Assembly (NCBI GenBank): GCA_946531785.1
Contig: CAMNAT010000010.1
Location: forward strand, 1 to 17,859
Source of the DNA: an uncultured Oscillospiraceae bacterium
GTDB taxonomy: Bacteria; Bacillota; Clostridia; UBA1381
Length of the DNA stretch: 17,859 bases
Direction: 5' to 3'
Positions within the stretch are counted from its first letter, which is position 1, and each line of letters starts with the position of its first letter. Shown piece after piece: positions 7,289 to 14,779 of the stretch. Below the pieces are notes generated by a model. The model was not told where the DNA came from and made no database searches. It saw only the letters and a list, made by a program, of their open reading frames with translations. The position numbers were made by a program, and so were the translations under genes.

Positions 7289-7788
7289 TCCATATATCTC
7301 CGTATATTTCTGTTATTAAGTATGAGCATTGCGATCACGCCTGTAAAGGCACCTGTTATGATCGCCGATATCATAAGCGCGGGCAGATACCAAATCAGCT
7401 CCGGCACATGCGTTATTGCAACAGCCGCTGTGATCTGCCCGATATTATGCGCTATGGCGCATAATATGCTTATCACCCATAAGCGTTTAGTATCAAACAG
7501 CTTAAATAAAAGCGCCATCACAATATATGACAGAAGCCCGCCTGAAATGCTGTATATAAGGCTTAGCATATGCCCTGTAAACACCGTACCCAGACCGATA
7601 CGCAGAGCAAGCACGCAGAACGCCTCTTTTCTGCCGTACATATAGATCGTGATAAGCGTCACTATGTTGGCAAGCCCGAGCTTTATGCCCGGTATAGGCA
7701 CAAGCGGCGGAAGCTGTGCTTCAATAATGAATATTATAAGCGAAAGCGCCGTGAGCATTGCAAGCGCGGTAAGCTTTTTCGTCTTCAT
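7285..7788 (-). CDS. Gx transporter family membrane protein (PF07456, EetB-like)
   Basis: This 167-residue, very hydrophobic protein has about five to six membrane helices and the family hallmark PIPGIKLGLANIVTL (31-45). The family is annotated either as heptaprenyl diphosphate synthase component I or as Gx transporter; it resembles the S components of vitamin transporters and has no prenyltransferase motifs, so the synthase name is doubtful. In Listeria and lactic acid bacteria a protein of this family (EetB) is part of flavin-based extracellular electron transfer. The ATG directly follows the stop of the NusG II gene (7789), and its TGA overlaps the apbE start by 4 nt, so the three are translationally coupled. 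A role in passing quinol electrons or flavin to the outside is inferred from context. Confidence 0.88.
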   Translation of the reverse strand: MKTKKLTALAMLTALSLIIFIIEAQLPPLVPIPGIKLGLANIVTLITIYMYGRKEAFCVLALRIGLGTVFTGHMLSLIYSISGGLLSYIVMALLFKLFDTKRLWVISILCAIAHNIGQITAAVAITHVPELIWYLPALMISAIITGAFTGVIAMLILNNRNIRRYME

Positions 7789-8169
7789 TTACTGCCCTCC
7801 CACAACTGCGTCATATCCGCTATCTGTCCCTGACACGACTATACTCAGCTTATGCGGCAGGCAGACAATCGGGAGCTCCGAATCTGATATGTAGCCGGTA
7901 TTTACGCATATCTTATCCGGACAATCGGCATCGATAACACAGATCCTGCCTTTCTCAACACGGATCGTGTTGCACCCCTCATCACAGCTTACCGAAAACT
8001 CATACGGATCATCTACTGTTAACAGATCTATCTCACGAATGACATTGCCGTCCTGCACGATCCTCGCCATGACAGCATCAGATGGCGTGTTTCGCCTTAT
8101 TATAAGTAATGCGGCGCAGAGTATGATAATGACCGAAAACAGCGCTATCCATTTAATATTGTTTTTCAT
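7789..8169 (-). CDS. NusG domain II-containing membrane protein (EetA-like)
   Basis: This 126-residue protein has one N-terminal membrane helix (about 7-25) and an exported NusG domain II (PF07009), recognised by DADCPDKICVNTG (80-92) and IVCLPHKL (101-108). It is not a transcription factor: the domain here is extracytoplasmic. Proteins of this type are paired with Gx transporters and ApbE, and EetA of Listeria belongs here. Six cysteines (62, 66, 77, 83, 88, 103) are clustered, including an added CDEGC pair, and could form disulfides or bind a cofactor. The frame runs upstream to a TTG at 8184, but the ATG at 8169 is chosen because AGGAAGG lies 5 nt before it. It is the first gene of a five-gene operon with its own promoter at 8201-8229. 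Confidence 0.85.
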   Translation of the reverse strand: MKNNIKWIALFSVIIILCAALLIIRRNTPSDAVMARIVQDGNVIREIDLLTVDDPYEFSVSCDEGCNTIRVEKGRICVIDADCPDKICVNTGYISDSELPIVCLPHKLSIVVSGTDSGYDAVVGGQ

Positions 8170-8200
8170 TGATACCTTCCTCAACTGATATCTTTAAGGT

Positions 8201-8229
8201 ATTTTACCACAAAGCACTGTAAAATGCAA
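8201..8229 (-). promoter_or_regulatory. Promoter for the NusG II-Gx-ApbE operon
   Basis: On the minus strand TTGCAT (8229-8224) is followed after 17 bases by TAAAAT (8206-8201), with a TG extended -10 element (TGGTAAAAT). The leader to the ATG at 8169 would be about 25 nt. Confidence 0.55.
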
Positions 8230-8240
8230 TAGAATTAGGT

Positions 8241-8283
8241 AAAAAAACAGAAAACGCGCCTGGGGAGAGGCGCGTTTTCTGTT
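8241..8283 (-). terminator. Rho-independent terminator after htrA
   Basis: A 15-bp perfect GC-rich stem (8246-8260 with 8269-8283, core CGCGCC/GGCGCG) with an 8-nt loop is followed on the minus strand by seven Ts (complement of 8241-8247). It separates htrA from the NusG II operon. Confidence 0.85.
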
Positions 8284-8289
8284 GGAGGA

Positions 8290-8313
8290 CCTTTACCGTA
8301 TGCACGGTAAAGG
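8290..8313. repeat. Second perfect hairpin between htrA stop and its terminator
   Basis: CCTTTACCGT (8290-8299) and ACGGTAAAGG (8304-8313) form a 10-bp stem with a 4-nt loop. No U tract follows, so it is not a second terminator; it may protect the 3' end of the mRNA or be an RNase processing site. I saw no other copy in the window. Confidence 0.5.
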
Positions 8314-8348
8314 CATATGAAAAACAAACGGGATTTTGTTATTAGCTA

Positions 8349-9578
8349 TTATTGTGTTTTTGCTGAATCGTCCTCGCCGAGAGTGACATCAACTTCCTTT
8401 GTTTCACCCTCGCGAAGTATTCTGAATTTCAGCTTGTCGCCGGGCTTCTTTGTATCACGAAGTGCGTTGAGCTCGGTTGTGGACGCGACCTTCTGACCGT
8501 CAACATCAAGGATCATATCGCCCTCTTTAAGTCCTGCTGCTGCAGCACCTGTATTCTCAAAAACCTTTGAGATAAAGAGACCGTATGCAGTCTCATTGAT
8601 GCCTATGCCTACGAGCGGTCTGCCCTTTACATATCCGTCAGACATCAGGCTGTCGATTATCGGCTTTGCCTCTGATATCGCTATCGCGAAGCACATACCC
8701 TCTATATCTGTTCTTGAAAGCTTTGCAGAGGTTATACCCACTACCTCACCATACTTATTTATAAGCGCACCGCCGGAGTTACCGCTGTTAATTGCCGCAT
8801 CCGTCTGGATAAGGTTATAGTTTGTGCTCTCTATCGTCATCTTACGGTTAAGAGCGCTTATGATGCCTGCCGTTACAGAGCCTGAATACTCAAGCCCCAT
8901 CGGGTTACCGATAACTACTGCAAGCTCGCCGACCTCAAGCTTTGTGGAATCGCCAAGAACTGCTGCTGTGAGCGGTTCATCGGCTTTCGGCTCAATCTTT
9001 AGCACCGCAACATCCGTTTTACTGTCCTGACCTACTATCTCGGCCTTATATGTCGAGCCTGTGTTCAGCACCACCTCGACCTCTTGCGCACCGTCGATAA
9101 CATGCTGGTTTGTGACCACATATCCGTCAGTGTTTATTATGATACCTGAACCCGATCCCTTTTCGATCAGTTCACCATCCTGGGTCGGGTCAGAATCATA
9201 AAAGTATCTCCCGCTAAACGGATCCCAATATCTTTGCGGCTGTACTGTTGTCTTATTTATAACTCCCACGACTGCCGGACCTACCTTTGCGGCTATCTCC
9301 GGTATCGTAAGCTCATCGCCCTCATGCTTGGTCGCAAGCGTTTGTATTGCCTCCGAGCTGTCGCCGGAGCTTGCGTTTGTATATGCAGCCGCGGGTGCAT
9401 TGCGCTTCGGAGCAACGACTGCATATAAGCCTGCGGTCGCCGCGAGCGTAAACACGCTTGCGCATAACGCTGATGCCGTCGCTACCACCCACATCTTCGG
9501 GCTTTTATTCTTTTTCTCTTTTTGCTCATTATCATATACAACCAGATCTGTTGTATCATTATACGGATACTGTTTCAT
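8349..9578 (-). CDS. htrA: Membrane-anchored HtrA/DegP-like S1C serine protease with PDZ domain
   Basis: This 409-residue protein degrades or refolds misfolded exported proteins at the outer face of the membrane. A short cytoplasmic N-terminus with a Lys-rich stretch (20-28) precedes one membrane helix (about 29-55). The trypsin-like domain (about 92-310) shows the full catalytic triad: H159 in TNQHV, D189 in SKTDVAVLKI and S268 in NSGNSGGAL. A single PDZ domain occupies about 320-400 (GIGINET, AAGLKEGDMILDVDGQKV). An AAGGAGAT site is about 8 nt from the ATG. The gene stands alone, divergent from a large secreted glycosidase, with a terminator pair downstream. In bacilli htrA genes are under two-component control, and a tandem 11-bp repeat upstream (9711-9732) could be such a site here (inference). 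Confidence 0.95.
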   Translation of the reverse strand: MKQYPYNDTTDLVVYDNEQKEKKNKSPKMWVVATASALCASVFTLAATAGLYAVVAPKRNAPAAAYTNASSGDSSEAIQTLATKHEGDELTIPEIAAKVGPAVVGVINKTTVQPQRYWDPFSGRYFYDSDPTQDGELIEKGSGSGIIINTDGYVVTNQHVIDGAQEVEVVLNTGSTYKAEIVGQDSKTDVAVLKIEPKADEPLTAAVLGDSTKLEVGELAVVIGNPMGLEYSGSVTAGIISALNRKMTIESTNYNLIQTDAAINSGNSGGALINKYGEVVGITSAKLSRTDIEGMCFAIAISEAKPIIDSLMSDGYVKGRPLVGIGINETAYGLFISKVFENTGAAAAGLKEGDMILDVDGQKVASTTELNALRDTKKPGDKLKFRILREGETKEVDVTLGEDDSAKTQ

Positions 9579-9579
9579 A

Positions 9580-9666
9580 TCAATTATCTCCTTTACACAT
9601 ATTTCTAGCAGAGTGTTCGCTCGCTTTATCCGTTTTTTGATTTGATGTGATCATTCTAACATGCAC
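9580..9666 (-). CDS. Possible 28-residue leader peptide upstream of htrA
   Basis: A GTG at 9664-9666 is preceded by GGAGG (9673-9677) with 6-nt spacing and opens a 28-codon frame ending in TGA (9580-9582) one base before the htrA ATG. The htrA ribosome site lies inside its last codons, so its translation could affect htrA. The predicted peptide is hydrophilic and unlike a signal peptide. Length and lack of homology evidence keep this tentative. Confidence 0.3.
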   Translation of the reverse strand: MHVRMITSNQKTDKASEHSARNMCKGDN

Positions 9667-9710
9667 TTATTACCTCCGTATTAAGACTATATTAATAAAC
9701 TAAGCTTATT

Positions 9711-9732
9711 TTATGAACATATTGTGAACAAA
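9711..9732. promoter_or_regulatory. Tandem 11-bp direct repeat, candidate response-regulator box
   Basis: TTATGAACATA (9711-9721) is immediately followed by TTGTGAACAAA (9722-9732), 9 of 11 identical. Head-to-tail repeats with one helical turn spacing are typical binding sites of OmpR/PhoB-family regulators. The site lies between divergent htrA and the GH43 gene and could serve either. Confidence 0.4.
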
Positions 9733-9748
9733 CCTTCAAAAATATATG

Positions 9749-9777
9749 TTGCAAATTCAGGTGATTTGTGCTAATAT
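9749..9777 (+). promoter_or_regulatory. Candidate promoter for the double GH43 gene
   Basis: TTGCAA (9749-9754) and TAATAT (9772-9777) are 17 bases apart with a TG extended -10 (TGCTAATAT). A rival -10, TATAAT in the stretch just before AAGGAGGAG, has no -35 at good spacing. Confidence 0.45.
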
Positions 9778-9815
9778 TATTATAGGAAGTTATAATATCT
9801 AAGGAGGAGATAGAA

Positions 9816-12800
9816 ATGAAACTGAAAAAGTGGATCTCAGCTTTGGCGGCAGCCTCGATCCTTTCGGGATGTATGGCTGTTATGCCTGTTTCTGCTGAAA
9901 GCTCAGAGCCTGTTGTCAATGTCACATTCGATGACGGCGGAGACGGCTATGCGCTGCAAAACGGAGCAACGCTTGTCAATGGGCGCAGCGGAAAAGCATT
10001 ATCGCTTGACGGCACAGATGATTATGCCGATCTTACAGGCGCCGGAGCTGAGCTTAAAAAGATCTCAGGCGATTTTTCCATAAGCGTATGGTTCAATCCG
10101 TCCGAGATACAGTGGTGGCAAAGGGTATTCGACCTCGGAACGGGAACTGATGTATACACATTCCTTTCCCTCGGCAATCCGCGCTTTGCCATGAAAAACG
10201 GAACAGAGCAAAGCTTTGATTCCAACACGCCGATCACTGTAGGTCAGTGGCAGAATGTAACCATTACCCGCAGCGGCAATACGACTGAATTCTGGCTTGA
10301 CGGCTTTAAGACCGGAAGCACTACCGGAATAAGCTACAATTTCAGCGACCTTGCTGAATTCACACAGTGCTACCTAGGAAAATCACAGTGGCCTGACCCG
10401 TATTACAAGGGTATGATCGATGATTTCAAGGTATATGACCGCGCATTATCCGAGAGCGAGATACAGACGATAGCCGCGGAGGTATATACTGCAAAGAAGA
10501 ACGCGCAGATATATGAGAACAACTGCTATGTTATAGACACAAAATTCTACAGCGGCAGCAGTGAGATATTTGCATATGAAAGCGGCAGCGTAAAGGCTGT
10601 TGTAAATGTTGAGAATGACACCATGAACTCCGGCGAGATCTCGGCGGCACTTTATGCTGTAAACGGCAATAGCGAAACAAAGCTTTCAGATGAAGCAAAA
10701 GCATCGCCCGCGAGCCTTGAAACGGCTGAGCTTACGCTTGAGGCGGCAAGCGTTCCCGAAGGAACGGAAAAGCTGATAGTGAAATTCACCTCAAGCGAGG
10801 ATGAATACACCGCTTCAACGCTTTACTGCGGCATAACCGCGCCTGTTGCGGCACCGGCTGATTCAGACTCCACCACCATCGGCGCGCACGATCCGTCGAT
10901 AGTGAAGTTCCCCAATGACGATACATACTATGTGTATTCGTCACATCATCTGCTGTTCACTTCAAAGGATCTTATCAACTGGAAGAAATACGACTTCACA
11001 AATATAAACGCAGCAACGATGTCTCCGAAGTCGAACACTTTTATAAACAATAACTACAAGAACACGACCATGAACGGAACATACTGGGCACCGGATGTTA
11101 TCTATGTTCCCGAACGTGACGCGGAGCATCCATATTGGATGTACATATCTCTCTCCTGCGGTCTGGGCGGCATGAACTCGGTAATATCTCTTGTGAAGTC
11201 CAACAATCCGCTGTTCTGGGCGGATGCTTCATCTGACATAGTTGACATGGGCGTTGTGTTCGCGACAAAGGACGGCTCCGGCAAAACAAACGCCATAGAT
11301 GCCAACATCTACATTGACACAGACGGCACCTACTACTTCCTTTGGGGCTCGTTCTGGGGCGGCATACAGGCTGTAAAGCTCAAGGGTGACGGCTTCGCTG
11401 AGGGCGTAAACTACACCTCCGACAGCACTATCATTTCATCCTGTAAGAACCTCGGCACTTCGGTATTTACACAGAAGCGCGGCGTTGCAGGTCCTGAGGG
11501 CGGCTGGATGATAAACCACGGCGATTACCGCTATGTATTCGGCTCTTTTGCATGGCTCGGCTCGAACTATAATACAAGAGTTGTAAGAAGCCCGCTCAGC
11601 ACAAGCTTTGGCACTAACACAGGCACACAGATGCTTGACGCGAACGGTGTTGTTATGGGAACACAGTACAGCCGCAGCAGCGGTTCTGTAAAGCCGTCCG
11701 AGATCACAGGCTATAAGCTGATCGGATCCTACAGACTAGGTGACGGCACAAGCACACTTGCTGAGAATGATGTGAACGACTGGTATTACCCGCGTGAAAG
11801 CGGCGATGCTCACGTTTACTACGGTCCCGGACATAACAGTGTTATAAATGTAGGCGATGAGACCTTCTATGTATCGCACACAAGAAAGGATAATGTTGAG
11901 GGCGCGGCTACATTGCAGGTACGCAAGGCACTCTTTACCGCGGACGGATGGCCGGTAGTCTCCCCCGTTACCTATGCGGGTGAGGTCGAGCAGAAGCTGC
12001 CTGAGGATATGCTTCTCGGCACATACGATCTTGCTTCAGTCGGTATTACAAAGTTTGCGCCGGGAGACTCCGATGCTATAAACGAAAACTTCAACAATCA
12101 CTCAGGCAACAGAAACTATGACCTGCCGGTGATATCATCTAAGGTAACACTGAACGCAGATCACACAATGGCTGACGGGCTGGGCTCATGGGCATTTGAC
12201 GGCGACCATGCGGTAACGCTCACTTTCACAAAGGACGGCGACACAACAAAGGACGAGTTCTATAAGTCCGGGGACGTTATGACACTCTATGCCCTCTATG
12301 GCTATGACAAGGACGAGGCAGAGCCGGTCATTGCTCTTACAGGCACAGATCAGAAACACATTACACAGCTTGCTAAAAAGAGTATGTTGCCAACCTTTAA
12401 AACACCGACAAAGACTGTTAAATCAGAGCCTGTTTCGATCACAAAGAGCGCAGGCGGTAATCCTGAGCTTGGCTTTGACACAAACGGCAGCATACTCTAT
12501 GCCGGTGATCCGGCAGCAACGGTCATTGGTGATACAGTATATCTTATCTGCGGACACGACACAGCTACAGACGAAAGCTATGTAATGCCGGAATGGGTGC
12601 TCTATACCTCAAAGGACATGAAAAACTGGGAGTACAAGGGCAGCGTTATGAAAGCTACGGATATATCATGGCGCAGCAATGACACCTCCGCATGGGCAAG
12701 CCAGATGACAGAATATAACGGTAAGTATTATCTCTACTTCTGTACTTGGGATAAGACCTCATCAGGCAAGCAAAGCATAGGCGTTGCGGTCGCTGATAAG

Positions 12801-14720
12801 CCCGAGGGGCCGTACAAGGACGCGCTCGGCAAGCCGCTTGTTGCAGGAACATTTACCAATCCCGAGTCAAGCGGCTGGAACGATATCGACCCGACGGTGC
12901 TTATTGATACCGTTGACGGTGTTGAGCACCGTTATCTAGCATGGGGCAACGGCAAGTATTATATCTGTGAGCTTAATGAAGATATGATCTCAGTTAAGGA
13001 TATTGACGGTGACGGACAGATAATCATGCACAAGGATGTATTGGAGCGTCCTATAAAGTCAATGGGAGGCGGCGTATATACCGAGGCTCCGTGGCTGTAT
13101 AAGCGTGACGGCAAGTATTATCTGTTCTACGCTATGAACTGGCGCGAGGAAATGGCATACGCTATGGCGGATGATCCACTCGGCCGCTATGACTTCAAGC
13201 AGATCATAATGCCGCCTACAACTACATCAAACACGAACCATCCGTCAGTTATAGACTTTAACGGAAAGACTTACTTCATCTACCACAACGGCGCGCTACC
13301 ACACGGCAGCGGATTCAGAAGGTCTGTATGTATAGATGAATTGAAATTCGACGAGAACGGATATGTATATCCGGTAACAGAGACCTCGACAGGTCTTACC
13401 GGCACAGCAAGTACATTGAAGTCTACAAGCGGAATGTATGTAGGGCATAACGAGTTCACAAACTCACTTGCCGATAACGCTTATCCGATATCCACAGCGC
13501 TCACTGCAACAGCCGCTGAGAACGGCTACAATACTGCATGGGAGATCATGCCGGCAAAGGCAGCGCCCGAGGGCGAGAACGAGGATAATTATGTATCATT
13601 ACAGTCTGTAAATAAGCCCGGACTATACATTGCATCCACCGGAAACGGCGTAACACTTACTCAGGACACCTACGGCACATCGGGCAATATAATGACATTT
13701 AAGACCGTCAAGGGACTTGACGGTGGCGATACGGTTTCATTTGAAAGCGTAAGCGATGAGGGCAAGTATCTTACGGTGCTTGGCAGCGGCATGACGCTAT
13801 CCTTCGGTACAAACCCGGCAGACTGCTCGTTTACGATAGCTGACGCAACAGAAAAGGATATTACAACGATCAATGTCGCTGATGTTGAGCCGGAGCCTGA
13901 CCCTGCAGCGGGTATATATCAGGACTTCAACCAGGCAGCAGGTACGTTACTTAGCTTTAACGCTACAGATACATATTACGATGGTCTTACGGGCGTAACC
14001 CTGCATATGGGCACAAGAAGCTCCGACCCACAGCCCGGTCAGAACTTTGCGATACAGTCCGGAGGCGTTACAGGCAACGCACTGGTGCTCAACGCAGGTA
14101 AATATCAGAGCTCAAGCCGCGGCCCGCGTATGGCGATAGTAACGCCCGTTATCCCCAACGGCTATACTGCAACTGCTGAAATACAGGTGAAGCAGGGCAA
14201 GGCAGGCAGCGAGCTGAGATATAACGATTCCACGACTGCTGAGGCAGGAACGGCTATTACAGGTCTTACGACTGATTGGCAGATGTTCAAGGTGACGATA
14301 TCGAACGATAACGATACCTATACAAGAACGATATATCTTGGTGATAATCAGATAGCTACTGACTTTATAGGCACCTTCCCTGTTCTCTGGGGAACGACTT
14401 CTAACAGCACCGGTCAGTCGATATATTTCGATGATCTTTCTATCAAAACAACCAAGAACGAGGAACCCGTAGAACCGGACAAGATCACACTATCATATGA
14501 CAACGGATACGCCATAATAACGGGCATGACCGATGTTGAGGGCGAAACCAGACTTATTGAAGCAGTTTACAACAACGGAATGCTCAAAGGCGTGAAGCTG
14601 CATGATGTAACGGACGCAACACAACCTATAGAATTAACCTATAAGCCGACCGACGGAAAGCTTCGTCTGATGCTATGGGCAGGCATGAAGCCGATCCTTC
14701 CGGCGATCATTGCAGAATAA
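9816..14720 (+). CDS. Secreted multidomain arabinan-degrading enzyme with two GH43 domains, LamG and CBM42-like modules
   Basis: This 1634-residue exported protein probably trims arabinan side chains of pectin. Order: signal peptide with both a lipobox-like LSGC (16-19) and a signal peptidase I-like VSA-E site (25-28); LamG/concanavalin-like domain (about 35-222); Ig-like spacer (225-350); GH43 domain 1 (about 353-725) with base D359 in AHDPS, D495, acid E561 and calcium-site-like H673 in GPGHN, resembling endo-arabinanases; a beta-barrel module (about 728-855) like that behind GH43 arabinanases; GH43 domain 2 (about 870-1220) with D898, D1025 and E1090 in YTEAPWLY, resembling arabinofuranosidases/xylosidases; a CBM42/AbfB-like trefoil (about 1240-1340); a beta-sandwich, possibly carbohydrate-binding (1365-1555); and a short C-terminal module (1560-1634). 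All six acidic residues are present, so both sites look active. AAGGAGGAG precedes the ATG. It is monocistronic with its own terminator. Confidence 0.9.
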   Translation: MKLKKWISALAAASILSGCMAVMPVSAESSEPVVNVTFDDGGDGYALQNGATLVNGRSGKALSLDGTDDYADLTGAGAELKKISGDFSISVWFNPSEIQWWQRVFDLGTGTDVYTFLSLGNPRFAMKNGTEQSFDSNTPITVGQWQNVTITRSGNTTEFWLDGFKTGSTTGISYNFSDLAEFTQCYLGKSQWPDPYYKGMIDDFKVYDRALSESEIQTIAAEVYTAKKNAQIYENNCYVIDTKFYSGSSEIFAYESGSVKAVVNVENDTMNSGEISAALYAVNGNSETKLSDEAKASPASLETAELTLEAASVPEGTEKLIVKFTSSEDEYTASTLYCGITAPVAAPADSDSTTIGAHDPSIVKFPNDDTYYVYSSHHLLFTSKDLINWKKYDFTNINAATMSPKSNTFINNNYKNTTMNGTYWAPDVIYVPERDAEHPYWMYISLSCGLGGMNSVISLVKSNNPLFWADASSDIVDMGVVFATKDGSGKTNAIDANIYIDTDGTYYFLWGSFWGGIQAVKLKGDGFAEGVNYTSDSTIISSCKNLGTSVFTQKRGVAGPEGGWMINHGDYRYVFGSFAWLGSNYNTRVVRSPLSTSFGTNTGTQMLDANGVVMGTQYSRSSGSVKPSEITGYKLIGSYRLGDGTSTLAENDVNDWYYPRESGDAHVYYGPGHNSVINVGDETFYVSHTRKDNVEGAATLQVRKALFTADGWPVVSPVTYAGEVEQKLPEDMLLGTYDLASVGITKFAPGDSDAINENFNNHSGNRNYDLPVISSKVTLNADHTMADGLGSWAFDGDHAVTLTFTKDGDTTKDEFYKSGDVMTLYALYGYDKDEAEPVIALTGTDQKHITQLAKKSMLPTFKTPTKTVKSEPVSITKSAGGNPELGFDTNGSILYAGDPAATVIGDTVYLICGHDTATDESYVMPEWVLYTSKDMKNWEYKGSVMKATDISWRSNDTSAWASQMTEYNGKYYLYFCTWDKTSSGKQSIGVAVADKPEGPYKDALGKPLVAGTFTNPESSGWNDIDPTVLIDTVDGVEHRYLAWGNGKYYICELNEDMISVKDIDGDGQIIMHKDVLERPIKSMGGGVYTEAPWLYKRDGKYYLFYAMNWREEMAYAMADDPLGRYDFKQIIMPPTTTSNTNHPSVIDFNGKTYFIYHNGALPHGSGFRRSVCIDELKFDENGYVYPVTETSTGLTGTASTLKSTSGMYVGHNEFTNSLADNAYPISTALTATAAENGYNTAWEIMPAKAAPEGENEDNYVSLQSVNKPGLYIASTGNGVTLTQDTYGTSGNIMTFKTVKGLDGGDTVSFESVSDEGKYLTVLGSGMTLSFGTNPADCSFTIADATEKDITTINVADVEPEPDPAAGIYQDFNQAAGTLLSFNATDTYYDGLTGVTLHMGTRSSDPQPGQNFAIQSGGVTGNALVLNAGKYQSSSRGPRMAIVTPVIPNGYTATAEIQVKQGKAGSELRYNDSTTAEAGTAITGLTTDWQMFKVTISNDNDTYTRTIYLGDNQIATDFIGTFPVLWGTTSNSTGQSIYFDDLSIKTTKNEEPVEPDKITLSYDNGYAIITGMTDVEGETRLIEAVYNNGMLKGVKLHDVTDATQPIELTYKPTDGKLRLMLWAGMKPILPAIIAE

Positions 14721-14724
14721 CGCA

Positions 14725-14768
14725 CAAAAAAATATCCGCTGCGGCAGCTGCCCGCAGCGGAATTTTTT
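14725..14768 (+). terminator. Terminator after the GH43 gene, possibly bidirectional
   Basis: TCCGCTGCGG (14735-14744) and CCGCAGCGGA (14752-14761) form a 10-bp GC-rich stem with a 7-nt loop, followed by T6 (14763-14768). The A run before it (14726-14732) would give a U tract for the convergent lipoprotein gene as well. Confidence 0.85.
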
Positions 14769-14779
14769 ATATTTGCGCT

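Noticed and set aside
7285..7788. Heptaprenyl diphosphate synthase as the function of the Gx protein
   Set aside because: No Asp-rich prenyltransferase motif is present and the protein is a multi-pass membrane protein; the annotation is historical.
8170..8184. TTG start for the NusG II protein
   Set aside because: AGGAAGG overlaps the extension and is correctly placed for the ATG at 8169.
9663..9700. A clear sigma-A promoter for htrA
   Set aside because: TATAGT and TAGAAT occur on the minus strand but neither has an acceptable -35 box at 16-18 bases, so none is called.
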